Positions 35,080 through 47,324 of a stretch of 64,000 bases of DNA are shown piece by piece. The stretch lies in contig CM045729.1 of the NCBI GenBank assembly GCA_024760905.1, positions 83,691,550 to 83,755,549 of the forward strand, read 5' to 3'. The position numbers were made by a program, and so were the translations under genes. Each line of letters starts with the position of its first letter. Positions within the stretch are counted from its first letter, which is position 1. Origin of the DNA: Plotosus lineatus (lineage: Eukaryota; Chordata; Actinopteri; Siluriformes; Plotosidae). The notes beneath the pieces are model-generated. The model did not search any database, had not been told where the DNA came from, and was given only the letters and a program-made list of their open reading frames with translations.

Positions 35080-36235
35080 TGTAAGTATAGTCTACTCAGA
35101 TGATCTGAATGTGTGTGACAGTATGAGGGAGAAAAATACACTGGATGCCCGTGATCTCCAGGCCCTTAAATGGCATTACACCACAAGCAGGAATGCTATT
35201 GTAAGGGAAATCACAGAATGGACTCAGCAATACTTCCAGAAACCATTGTCGGTGAACACAATCCACCGTGCCATCCACTGTGCCCTGCTAAAACTCTACA
35301 GTGCAAAGAAGCCATTTCGAAACAAAACCCAGAAGCGCAGGTATTTTCTCTGGGCCAGGAGTCATTTAAAATGGAAACGTGGAAAACTGTTCTGTGGTCA
35401 GACAAATCACAATTCGAAGTTCTTTATTGAAAACTGGGACGACATGTCATCCGGACTAAAGAGGACAAGGACAACCCAAGTTGTTATCAGCACTCAGTTC
35501 AGAAGCCTGCATCTGTGATGGTATGGGATTGAATGAGCATGTGTGGCATGGGCAGCTTGCACATCTGGAAAGACACAGTCAATGCAGAAAGATATATTCA
35601 GAACAACATATGCTCCCATCCAGACGTCATCTCTTTCAGAGAAGACCTTGTTTTTTTCAACATGATAATGCCGGACCACATGCAGCATTAATTACAACAT
35701 CATGGCTGCGTAGGAAAAGGATCTGGGTATTGAAAGTGGCCAGCCTGCAATCCAGATCTTTTAGCTATAGAGAACATTTGGTGCATCATAGTGGGGAAGG
35801 TGCAACAAAGAAGGCCCAAGACAGTTGAACAGTTAGAGGCCTGTATTAGACAAGAATGGGACAGCATTCTTATTTCTAAACTTGAGACACGTGTCCCCTC
35901 GGTACCCAGACATTTGCAGACTGTTGTAAGAAGAAGAGCGGATGCCTCACAGTGGTGAAAATGGACTTCTTCCACCTTTTTTGAGATTTGTTGACACATC
36001 TAAAATCAATTTTTTTTTCCTAAAAATTATACATTTTCTCAGTTTAAACTTTTGACCCTGTCATCTATGTTCTATTCAGAATAAATTGCTGGAATTTGGC
36101 ATTTCTACATCATGACTCCCCATGACCTTAATTAGGTAGGATTAAGCGGTTACAGAAAATGAACTGAACTTCCACATCATTGCATTTTTATCACAATTTG
36201 TATAGTGTGCCAACTTTTTTGGAATCCGGTTTGTA
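35080..36235 (+). pseudogene. Tc1-like transposase pseudogene and 3' end
   Basis: Frames joined by shifts show LDARDLQALKWHYTTSRN and ITEWTQQYFQKPLSVNTIHR (DNA-binding half), WKTVLWSDKSQFEV (first catalytic Asp, near 35395), GKLGRHV/IRTKEDKDNPS, CFFQHDNAGPHAA (second Asp, near 35660) and AIENIW (third acidic residue, near 35770), ending RRRADASQW at 35957. The N-terminal DNA-binding start is missing or mutated, and at least three frameshifts are needed. The 3' flank ends with GTGTGCCAACTTTTTTGGAA, typical of a Tc1 inverted repeat. An L2-type tail is inserted at 36114-36173. Confidence 0.85.
36114..36173 (+). mobile_element. 60-bp L2-type tail inserted in Tc1
   Basis: The text TTAATTAGGTAGGATTAAGC and GGTTACAGAAAATGAACTGA is the extreme 3' end of an L2-type element. 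ACATCAT lies on both sides (36107-36113 and 36174-36180), a likely target-site duplication. Confidence 0.7.
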
Positions 36236-36764
36236 AAATAATTCTTAAACTTTGTCTGAGAGTGCTTGCACATTTCCTTCTTAATGTTCCAGATGGTTTT
36301 TAAGATGGATGAAAGTATAAAGCGTTCTATTTATTCTGAAGCACAGCTAAGCAAAGACAATGTTGCAATGAGTAAAGAAGATGTACCATAACCACTGACT
36401 AGACACACATCACATAGAACAAACATGAACATGGCATGGTTTACACCATACACAACCATGCTCCTTGCTACAGATGCTAGACTGAGAGTGCTATATTAAT
36501 GTGATGTAAATATTAGTGCTTCAGTGTACATGGGTGCAATACAGGTGCTGGAAATCATGTGACTTGGTGTGTGATGTGAACATGTGGAGTGAATGATGAG
36601 TAAGGTATCATCATTAAACTGACATCTGATTATGATAATGATGTAAAGATTCAGTACAGAATCATTTGTAAACTTACATCAATATATTACTTTGTAGTTG
36701 ATACTTGGAGACTTTTATTCTGGACTGAAGATTGTGATTTTTTTTTCTCAGCTAACCATCCATC
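36236..36764 (+). promoter_or_regulatory. Upstream region of the lectin gene
   Basis: About 530 bp of non-repetitive AT-rich DNA precede the lectin start codon. I see no clear TATA box at a standard distance. A pyrimidine tract plus CAG (TTTTTTTTCTCAG, 36739-36751) just before the start codon looks like a splice acceptor, so exon 1 here may be preceded by a non-coding exon and the true promoter may lie further upstream. The start context is ATCATGA with A at -3. Confidence 0.35.
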
Positions 36765-36801
36765 ATGAAGCTGAATCTATTTCTTCTCCTGCAACTCACT
36801 G
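36765..36801 (+). CDS. Lectin exon 1 (signal peptide)
   Basis: Encodes [12 protein letters not shown] plus the first base of Gly13, followed by the donor GTAAGA. It is a hydrophobic leader with a basic residue at position 2. The exon is assigned because its phase-1 donor matches the phase of exon 2 and because such short leader exons are usual in this lectin family. Intron 1 is about 7.5 kb, mostly transposons. Confidence 0.7.
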
Positions 36802-37700
36802 GTAAGAACATTTTATTAAATATTTTTAATTTATGAATTAAACTTTACAAAATGGTGGTTGTGGCCTAGTGGGAAGGTGCTGGATTACCAATCCCAACTG
36901 CAGCGAACTGGGTTATCAAAGGGCAGCCATGCCTCTCACTATCTGTGGTGAGAGGTTCATGTAAAAGAACCATTGCTGATTTTCGTAAAGAGCAGGTTGC
37001 ATAATCGTCAGCATGTTTCTGCCCTGTGATGGCCTGACGTGCCCAGAGTAGGCTGGGATGAGCATCAGCCTCCCCTGCAATCCAAATTAGCATTACGTGG
37101 TTCAGAAAATGAATGAATGAATGATATTACAAAATTTGAACAACTATTTTATCTCTCCTCCCATTTATAATTAAAAAAACCTTAAACTGTGTTGAATTGA
37201 CAAAGTAAATCCAGTTAATGGAGATTAATTTGTTTTAATGAAAAACTCGGGCAGACAAATACAATCCATGATTTAAATACATGAAACAGGCAATCAAGGA
37301 GGTAAACCAACCAGTAGAAATAAGTTAAAGGAGTCAAACACATTGGCAGATTTTATACATTGAATCAGGATATCAGAAACAGAGCAGATGGAGGTCAAGG
37401 ATAAAAACAGAATCTTGCCCAAGAAAGGATAAAAAAAAAAAAAAGTAACTAGAAAACGGTTTGAAATAAACACAAGAACAAGAATAGTACTTTATAAACA
37501 TCATGGTGGATCTGAGTACTATTAATAATCGGCTTTCAGTGAGATAAGGTGTATTGTGATCAGTTGACGTATCCGTCAGGTGACAGTCATCAGTTAAAGG
37601 AATGCTGGAAGGTGAGCGTGAGTAGCTGACACAGTAGTGTACGATCATGAATTTGTACGGATTGATTTTTTGCACTCTTTTTTCTTTCTTTTTTTAACTA

Positions 37701-37768
<68 letters not shown>

Positions 37769-37897
37769 GATTTTCTGAGTAGATCCTTCCGTAGGAGAGT
37801 GCTCAATACTTTTTGGTAGAGCAAATAACAAAAGGTTATATATATATAAAGGGTATATATAGGGTATATATATATAAAGGGTATATATAAACCTTTT

Positions 37898-37991
<94 letters not shown>

Positions 37992-40900
37992 TGTGTGGCT
38001 ATATGGGTAAATACAGAGATTCAGAAGCTGCATCAATTGATTTATTTTCTAACTAGACAAGGGTGTCCAGACTCTTCTTCTTTTCCTTTTGACTGTTCCC
38101 TACAGGGGTCGCCACAGCAAATCATCCGCCTCTATCTCACCCTGTCCCACTTCTTCTTAGCTAACCTCTTCCTTTGTACACACTCCTACACTTCCTCATT
38201 CCACCACCAAGTCTCCTTCTCTACTTTCCTTCCAGAGGACACACCAAGTGCTCTCCTACCTGTGTCCCTGATCACATTTGCTGTGGCTGTCCAGTCATCT
38301 GGAAGCACTTCCTGACCACCCAAAGCTTGTTTAAACTCCTCCTTGAAGACAACACAACACTCTTCTTTATTCAGCTTCCACTACTCTGCTTTTGCCTTCT
38401 TCACCTTCCTCACTATCAGCGTCACACTGCACATCACCATCCTATGCTGTTTGGCCTCACTCTCACCCACTACTACTTTGCAGTCGTTGACTTCCTTCAA
38501 ATTACATTGCCTACACAAATGTAGTCTACTTGTGTGCTCCTACCTCTGCTTTTATAAGTCACCCTATGCTCCTGTTTCTTCTGGAAGAAAGTATTTACCA
38601 CAGCCATTTCCATCCTTTTTGCAAAATCGATCAACATCTGTCCTTCTGCATTCCTGTCCTGGATATCAAACCTGCCCATCACTTTCTCGTCCCCTCTGTA
38701 GCCTGCACCAACATGTCCATTGAAGTCTGCACCAATGACCACTCTTTCACCTCTGGGGGTACTCCACATCACTTCATCTAGGTCACTCCAGAATCTCTCC
38801 TTCTCTTCTAGCTCACATCCTGCATGCGGGGCATAAGCACTAACAACATTGAACATCACGCCTTCAATTTCTAACTTGAGACTCATCACTCTGTCTGACA
38901 CTCTTTTCACTTCAAGAACATTCCTGACAAACTTCTCCTTCAAAATGACCCCTACTCCATTTCTCTTCCCATCCACACCATGATAAAGCAGCCTCAACCC
39001 TGCTCCTAATCTTTTAGCTTTGCTACCTTTCCACCTGGTCTCGTGAACAAACAGTATGTCCACCTTCCTCCTCTGCATCATGTCAGCCAGCTCTCTATCT
39101 TTTTATTGCATAGTTCCCACATTCCAAGTCCCTCCTCTCAGTCCTAGACTCATGCCTTTTTTCTTCTCTCTCTGTCTACGGACACACGTCCCACCTTTCC
39201 TTCTTCGATGTCTTCAGCCAACAGTAGTCCAATTTCCATCAGCACCCTGTTGGTTGACAGCACTGATGGCGGTCTTTGTTAACCCGGGCCTTGACCGATC
39301 CGGTATGGGCTAATACTTCTGATTTGCATGATAAAAGTTTGGCATTGGTTTTACGTCATATGCCCTTCCTGACACAACCCTCTGCATTTTTCCAGGCTTG
39401 TGACCTGCATAAGGGGGAGAGACACTGGTTACCCCCCCACCCCCGCGCCTCATGGCTGCATTAAGTTCGTATACTGACAATGTCTCCGATAATTTGGTTA
39501 TCATCCTGCTGTTCCTCCTTGACAGGAGCTGTGTCTCTCGTTTGTTTTGCACGTTTGGCTTCCGAATTTTGTTCAACCCCTGGGACAAAAAAAATCTGAT
39601 TTTTTTTTTTTTTTGGTCAAATACCGATTTGTTCAATGTCTAAAGCATTCAAAAACCGAGGTTTGCTTGTGTATAATTCTGTTCATCATAATAATAACGA
39701 ACATAATTTCACGTTTATTTTTATACTCACAACAGCAAGAAGGCAACAAGAGGGCAGAAAAGTGGAGATTATTATTACTGCAATGAAGAAAAGAAAAGAA
39801 AACAAAACAACAACAACAACAAAAACCTAATCAAGGGCTTTTAGCTAGATGGTCACAGCTAGAGGAACGAGCTTACACATGGGAGCTTGAGCAATAAGCC
39901 TCAGGGATAGGCTTGTCAACAGTGCACTTTCATCTTCAGGTCCAGGTTTTTGTCAAGGAGATGAATATAAATGATTTTACATGAAGACTTTTTTGGTGTT
40001 ATCGCTTCATGCAACACAACCCCCTTTCTATCAGAGCGAGGGCCACAATGCCACAAAAACTGCCTGCAGATTTCCAAGCTGTGGTAGACAGATTCCATGA
40101 GCTTGCCACTTATAGTCCAATGTGACTTATATATGTATTTTTCTTCTTTATTATGCTTTTTTTTTTGGCCAATTTGACCTGTACTCCGGAGCAAATATGA
40201 AATATAGAAAATATGGTACTCAAAAGGTGCCAAAGCATGCATGGGCAGAACATCGTATCAGCTGTTTAGGGTGTACCAGGACTTTTTTGCTATGAGGTGG
40301 ACACGTTAACCACTACACAAAAATTAGTCTTATTACAAAAAAGAAAAATTTGTAAAAAAAAATCCACACTTTTCCATTCCAGAGGCCAATGCATAGTAAG
40401 GCCACTGATTTTTTTACATTTTTTTAGTTGACGGATTTTTCAGCACAAATTTAGTGATTTTAGAGGAAATAAGAGAAAAAAAATGAGGCCACTAGATTTA
40501 AAATATTATTATTTACAATTTTGAAAAAAAAAAAGTGTCAGAGGGAAAAAAAAATGTTATTTTTGTTGATATTAATAGCACAGAAAGGTTTTGTTACTCT
40601 CAATACAATGCATTATCTGTTCATCAGAGTTGCTCGCAAAGGATGCTGGGAGTCTCGACTCACGAAACCTGATGCAAGAATTAATTTAGATATAAAGATG
40701 TAAGCGCGATCTCGAAGGGGAACACAAAATTATACATAATATTTAAAGATTCAAGATTTTTATTGCCATTTGTGCTTTTACACACATAAGAATTCTTGTG
40801 TGGTCATGCAACGAGTCAAGTTAAAAAACAGGGAGGAAGGCTCAAATCAACAAAAACACATACTTCTATAAAATAAATACATAAAATTCTATATTTACAA

Positions 40901-43900
40901 AGGACCTTACACAGGCTCAGTAAACAATATAATAATAGCAATAAAAATAATAATGAGAATACAATAAATAAATAAATCAGTCGATATAACAACAACAATT
41001 TAAATTGCACTAAATTTTAATTATATTATGAGATGAGAGATGAGATTTCCTTTCGGCTTTTTTCCCTTTATCAGGGGTCGTCACAGCGAATGATTCACAC
41101 GTTTGATTTGGCATAGGTTTTTACATTGGATGCCCTTCCTGTCACAACCCTTTAGCAAGGGACAGAAACACGCTGACGGCTTTGCAGCCTTCTCTTTACG
41201 AAAGTCAGCAATGGTTCTTCGACATGTGTCTCACCATAGACAGTGAGAGACATGGCCTGCCTTTCATAACCCAGTTATCTGCAATGGGGGGACAGTGACA
41301 ACCTTGTGGAGAGTGCGAGTCGAACCCCCAACTTTGAGATCAGCAATCCAGCGTCCTATACCATCAGGAATTACATTTATAAAATGAATCAGTCAGGAAC
41401 TTGGCCTCACCATAGCACAGAGATAGCACTTGTTAAGGTGGTAAATTACTACTGATGCCCCCTTGACAGGACCGTCTCCTTGCATGACTTACTTGGCATT
41501 AGTTCAGATTTTGACACTCTTGTTAGTCAAAGAAATGGGCCTGTTGTTTGAGAATGTTCAGATAATGAAAAAAAAAAAAACAGTTTGCGGATGAAAGTGG
41601 CAACTTCTGTCTGTCTTCCTTTCGGCTTTTTCCCTTTTACTCGGGAGTCGCCACAGCGAATCATCTGATTTGCACGTTTGATTTTGGCAGAGGTTTTTAT
41701 GTCGGATGCCCTTCCTGTCACAACCCTTTTAGCAAGGGACAGAAACACGCTGACGACTTTGCAGCTACTCTTTACGAATGTCAGCAATGGTTCTTTTACA
41801 TCAACCTCTCACCATAAACAGTGAGAGACATGGCCCACCTTTGATAACCCAGTTAGCTGCACTGGAGGGGACAGTGACAACCTTGTGGCGAGTGGGACTC
41901 GAACCCCCAACTTTTGGATCAGCACCCTATACCACTAGACCACCACTGCCCCAAAGTGGCAACTTCTCTGTATGTAAAAAAAAGCTACATTTGGTGGTCC
42001 AAAAGGTTCTGTTCTAGGCTCTGTTTTTATTTTTCCTTTATTAATGCTCTCTTTGTACAATGTGACCTGCTCCCGAAGCCAAGCATGAGTCTTTGCCTGA
42101 AGTAGAGAAGTTCAATTATTTCAAGATCTTGTTCGCAATTGATGTTAAAATGGAGCAGGAGATGGAGAGATAAATTAGTGGTGCGTCAGAAGTAGTGATG
42201 GCACTACACCTGTCCAATATGGTGAGCAAACAGAAAGGCCAAGCTTTCAGTTTACTTGTCCATCTTTGTTAGTAAAGTCAATCGATTTGGGTATAGACTG
42301 AAAGAATATGAAAAGTTTTCCTTGGAGGGTATCTGGGCTCATCCTTAAAGATAATGTAAGGAGCACAGACTCTGAAACAGGGGCTTGGTTAGAACCAATG
42401 TTCATTTGATTTAAAGAACTCCATTGAGGTGGTTTGGACATCTGATTAGCACGCCTCCCTTTAGAGGTGCTCTGAGTAGGTCCAACTGTGAGCAGACCCG
42501 GGTCAGACCCAGAATTCACTGGAGGGATTAAATATCCCATCTGGCTGAGTGTTGCTGGGGGGAAGGATGGCTGGGTTTTTACTCTTAGATCTGTTGTCTC
42601 TTTGACCTGAACTCATAAGTGGAACACTATGGACAGATGATGTTATGCTCAAAAAAACGGACCGTTATATATTCCATCAAAGACAGACGAGAGATACCAG
42701 CTTAATAAAGCGGAGCAACATGTAAAAGACATGAGACACTGAATGCTTACTAACGTCTTATTATTATGATTCGACAGAAGTACTTGGACCTCAGACAGCT
42801 AGAAACAAACTTTCTGATTCAGTAGTAACGCTAACTGGCATTTCAGTCTCATGGGCAGAAGTAAAATATTGGATTATTATTGACGTCATTGTTCGACGTT
42901 CCAAACTATTGTCTGTTTACAATAAATATTCTCAATGATATACCACTTATTAAACATCAGCTGTCATCATTGGAGTTTACATTATAAGGCTTTCAATACA
43001 GCTCATGCTAATGTGTTAAAAATATATATTATTAATTTAGATATCCCATTGTTCATTCCATTGTCTAAATTTCCATACCCTCTCCCAATTGTTTATAACC
43101 AACCACTTTAAAAGGTTGGGGCCGGAGGCGTAGTGGTTAGGGTGCTGGGCTGCAAGGTCTTAACCAGAAGTATGCCAGAAGTGTACCAGTAAAAATATGC
43201 AGTTGTACCTTCGTACTTGAGCGCTTTAGAGTTCGAACAAATCGGAATTTGACGAGAATTATATTATATTATAATTATATTACATATAATTATATTGCAC
43301 TATTCCCATTATTTTGTTTGGGGGAAAAATGAACAACTATCTGGATAAACAAAATGGCCGCAACTTCAAAGTTAGATATCCCACATTCTCCGAGCAAGAT
43401 TTAGAAATAATCTACAGTCAGTACGCCAGGTTTATTTAACGGGGACCCCGCGGGCCTTGTTACTATCTGCTGATCTTCAGTCCTCCCTGAAGGCAGTGTA
43501 GCCGGCTGGTGTAATTCCACTGCTAACCAAGTGCCGGAGTTGTCGTTCGGCCCCGCCTTGTTTGCCACGTGTCTGCCTTGGCTTATTGTTATCCAGGGTG
43601 CGGCTACCACTGAGCTGCCGTAGCATATCAGCTCAGGATAGGAGTTGAGCGTGCTCAGTTTTAAATGTCCACAAGGACTGTGCTCTCATATCTGTAGTAG
43701 GGTCACCACGGTCATAGATGAGCATAGTGCAAAAAATAAACAACCAAAACAAATCAAAACAAAGAAACAACTTGACTCTGAGAACTCCGTGACATCACCC
43801 TCTAGGGAACGCCATCCTGGAAGGTCACTAAAGAGCTTCATTAGAGTCACTCGCAAAGCATGCTGGGAGTCTAGACTCATGATACCTGATGTGAGAATTA

Positions 43901-46900
43901 ATTTGGATACAGTATAAAGATGTAAGCGCAGCGAACACATAAAATTATACATAATAAATATACGATTCTGTGTCTGATTAAGAGTTGATATTGTTTTCCT
44001 ATTGGCATATAATACACAGATCGGAGAGGAAAAACATAATAAATTGAAAAAGTTAAAATTTATTTTTTAGCGGCATTTTTGCCAGTATTTCAGTGGATCC
44101 GTCAAACATAAAATAAAAAAAAAAATAACAATAAAATAAAATTTAAAAAAAGATTGGCCTAAATGTTGTATAAATAAAACCAAATTTATGTTTACATGTT
44201 CGTTGGACACACATGCCAGTTTCATGTAAGATCACGTACTTAACTCAAGTATGTACCACTTAAAGTTTACTGTGTATAACAAATAAAGTATCATCAGCAG
44301 GTCTGTTCCCAGTTGCTGTACCTATCCTGAGAATCGCCCATCGGAAATATGACCTGATCATGACACCAGTGTCATGGCAAACTGCACAGAATTACTGCAA
44401 GAAGACATTCGCTGACCTGGCAACCATCCTGAGTGATTCTGATTGGTTAAGATTGAACAAAGAAGCAGAAAGTAAAGCTCTAGTATCATCTGTTTGGGTC
44501 GGACTGTACAATGATATTGATGGATGGCGCTGGTCCTTAAATAACCTCTTGATGAATAAATCTCTACCCACTAAGTGGGCCCCTGGACAGCCTAATATAG
44601 GAGGGACTGAAGCATGTGTTATTTTTGGTCAATATTATAAATGGTGGGATGCACCATGTACATGGAAAAAACCCTTCATATGCTATAATGGTGAGTTTAT
44701 ATCCTGATACTAATTTAAGTTTGGGAATGAGGGATAAGCTTTCACTTTTTAAATCTTGGAGTAACTTAATGTCATTACTTTTGTGTACACAGGTGCAGAA
44801 GAAGTAATGTACATTTATTTATTTATTCATTTATTTTTCACAGCTAATTTTAGTCTTACTGACAAATTCATCGGTATCTCTATTCATCTGACTTGGACTG
44901 AGGCGCAGACTTACTGCCGTGCACATCACACAGACCTGGCCAGTGCTCTTAACAGCTCAGACCATTCCATGATGGTGGACATATACAATATTCAAAGTGA
45001 TTCCTGGTTTGGTCTACACAGAGACATTTGGAGGTGGTCAGATGGCACTGATGTTTCAGAACTCACATGGGCTCCAGGACAACCTGATAATTCTGTTGGA
45101 AATGAGAACTGTGCCGTGGTTTTTAATAGACAGTTCAGTGATGAACCCTGCAGTGATTCTCACTACTTCTTCTGTGAGACCCGTGAGTCTTTTATTTTCC
45201 CAAACATTGACATGATAACCTATTTGTTGTTTATTTAAATGTTGTACTTGTTTTTTTTTTTCTTTCTGTAAGTTGTTACAATAAAACAAACAAACAAATA
45301 ATTTAAAAAAACAGTTAGTTAAATTAGATGCGACTTTATGATCATAAGTATACATTTACATCTGTTTGTGCTTATAAACATCTTTAATTATGATTTATTG
45401 CAGTGCTTAGTGCCTTCTGGGTAAACAGTACTTCACACATTTATTGTTTTATCGCCAAATATCCCTGAAGATAATAAAGTAAAGGTTAATGTAAATGGTT
45501 GACAATGACTCAGTAGAATATTTGACTGTAGTAGAAAGTGGCTCAGAGTTCAGAAACAAATTACAGCAAAATGTAGTTTCCCACTCCATTTTCCCTCATC
45601 CATGAACAAAACCCTGAGATACTTGAACTTAGGTTTGGACCTCATTCCAGACATGGAGTATGCATTCCAACATTTCCCGGCCAAAAACCATAGCCTCAGA
45701 TGTGGAGGTGCTGATTCTCATCCCAGCCACTTCACATTCAGATTAGTCTCCAGTTAGAGCTGGATATCCCAGTTGAAGCCAACAGTACAACATCATCTGC
45801 AAAAAGCAGAGATGGCCACCAAACCAAGACCACTCAATGCCTTGGCTGTGCGTTGAAATTCTGTCCATAAAAAATATGAACAGAGTGATTAAGGACAGAT
45901 TTATCAGACTCTGACCCTTATCAGGAATGAATTTGACATGTTGTTACCAATAAGCTCTGGCCCCCAGTGCAGCTAACTGGGTTATCAAAGGCGGGCCATG
46001 TCTCTCAGTGTCTATGGTGAGAGGTTCATGTAAAAGAACCATTGCTGACTTTCGTAAAGAGTAGGCTGCAAAGTCGTCAGCGTGTTTCTGTCCCTTGCTA
46101 AAAGGGTTGTGACAGGAAGGGCATCCGACGTAAAAACCTCTGCCAAATCAAACGTGCGAATCAGATGATTCGCTGTGGCGACTCCCGAGTAAAAGGGAAA
46201 AAGCCGAAAGGAAGACAGACAGTTACCAATAAGCTCTGGCTCCAGTAGTACAGAGACTAAACGGCACACAGCAACGGGTCCAGTACACCAAACTCTTGGA
46301 GCACACCCCTCAATATAGCCTGACGAACACAATGCCAAGCCTTCTCTAAATCCAGAAGACACATGTGGACAGATGAAGGAAACTTCCAGGATCCTGTAGA
46401 GATCATTCCTGGTGGAATGTGTTGTGACTAGGACAACACTGTTCCTCCTCAATCTGAGGTTCAACTATCACTCAGATCCTCTTCTCCAGTAATCCTGCAT
46501 AGACTTTCCCAGGTAGGATAAGGAGTGTGAATCCATGTGTGATTCATTCACTGTGGCGGTCCCTGATAAAGGAGAAAAGCAGAAAGGAACTCTCTCTCTC
46601 TCTCTCTCAGAGTTGTTCTTAAATGTGCTTAGTCTGGACTTTCAGCTTTGACATGTTTGCCTTGGATGAGCCTCTGAGGGGTATAAGTCCCCCAACAACA
46701 TGATTCCAAGGATTGTTAGGACACACACTTACTACACCATGCTCAGGTGATTCAAGGAGGTGATATATAATCCAAAATAAAATGTAAATATAACATAAAC
46801 AAAATAATGGGAATTAAAATCTCACAAATAAAGTGAGTGTAATTCAAGTAAATTTTGAATTGAACTCTTTAATTCAGTAACCCTGTAAGGAAAATTATTT

Positions 46901-46955
46901 CCTCAGTATTTAAACCCTTCGAAGTGAGTGTGCACACACTCAGAACGGTGGACTG

Positions 46956-47022
<67 letters not shown>

Positions 47023-47288
47023 TTGGGGCACCTACAGAGCAGTTGAGGGTTAGATGCCTTGCTCAAGGGCACTTCAGCCAGTTTTGTAGAGGACGGACAG
47101 TTCTGCACAGTCCACCACATTTTCCATACCTTTTGACCCGAAAGCCACATATCTAACTGTTAAGCCGTGGTTGCTCCTAAGGTGCAGTATACTGAAGAGG
47201 AAACATGGTGCTTTTTGTGGGGACAAAAAAAAATGCAAGAAGTCAGTTCCAATGTAACTTTTTATTTAAACATGAATCCCCATCTCTC

Positions 47289-47324
<36 letters not shown>

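Noticed and set aside
43401..43610. 69-codon minus frame in GC-rich sequence as a possible exon
   Set aside because: No domain, no convincing splice sites, inside lectin intron 1 on the opposite strand.
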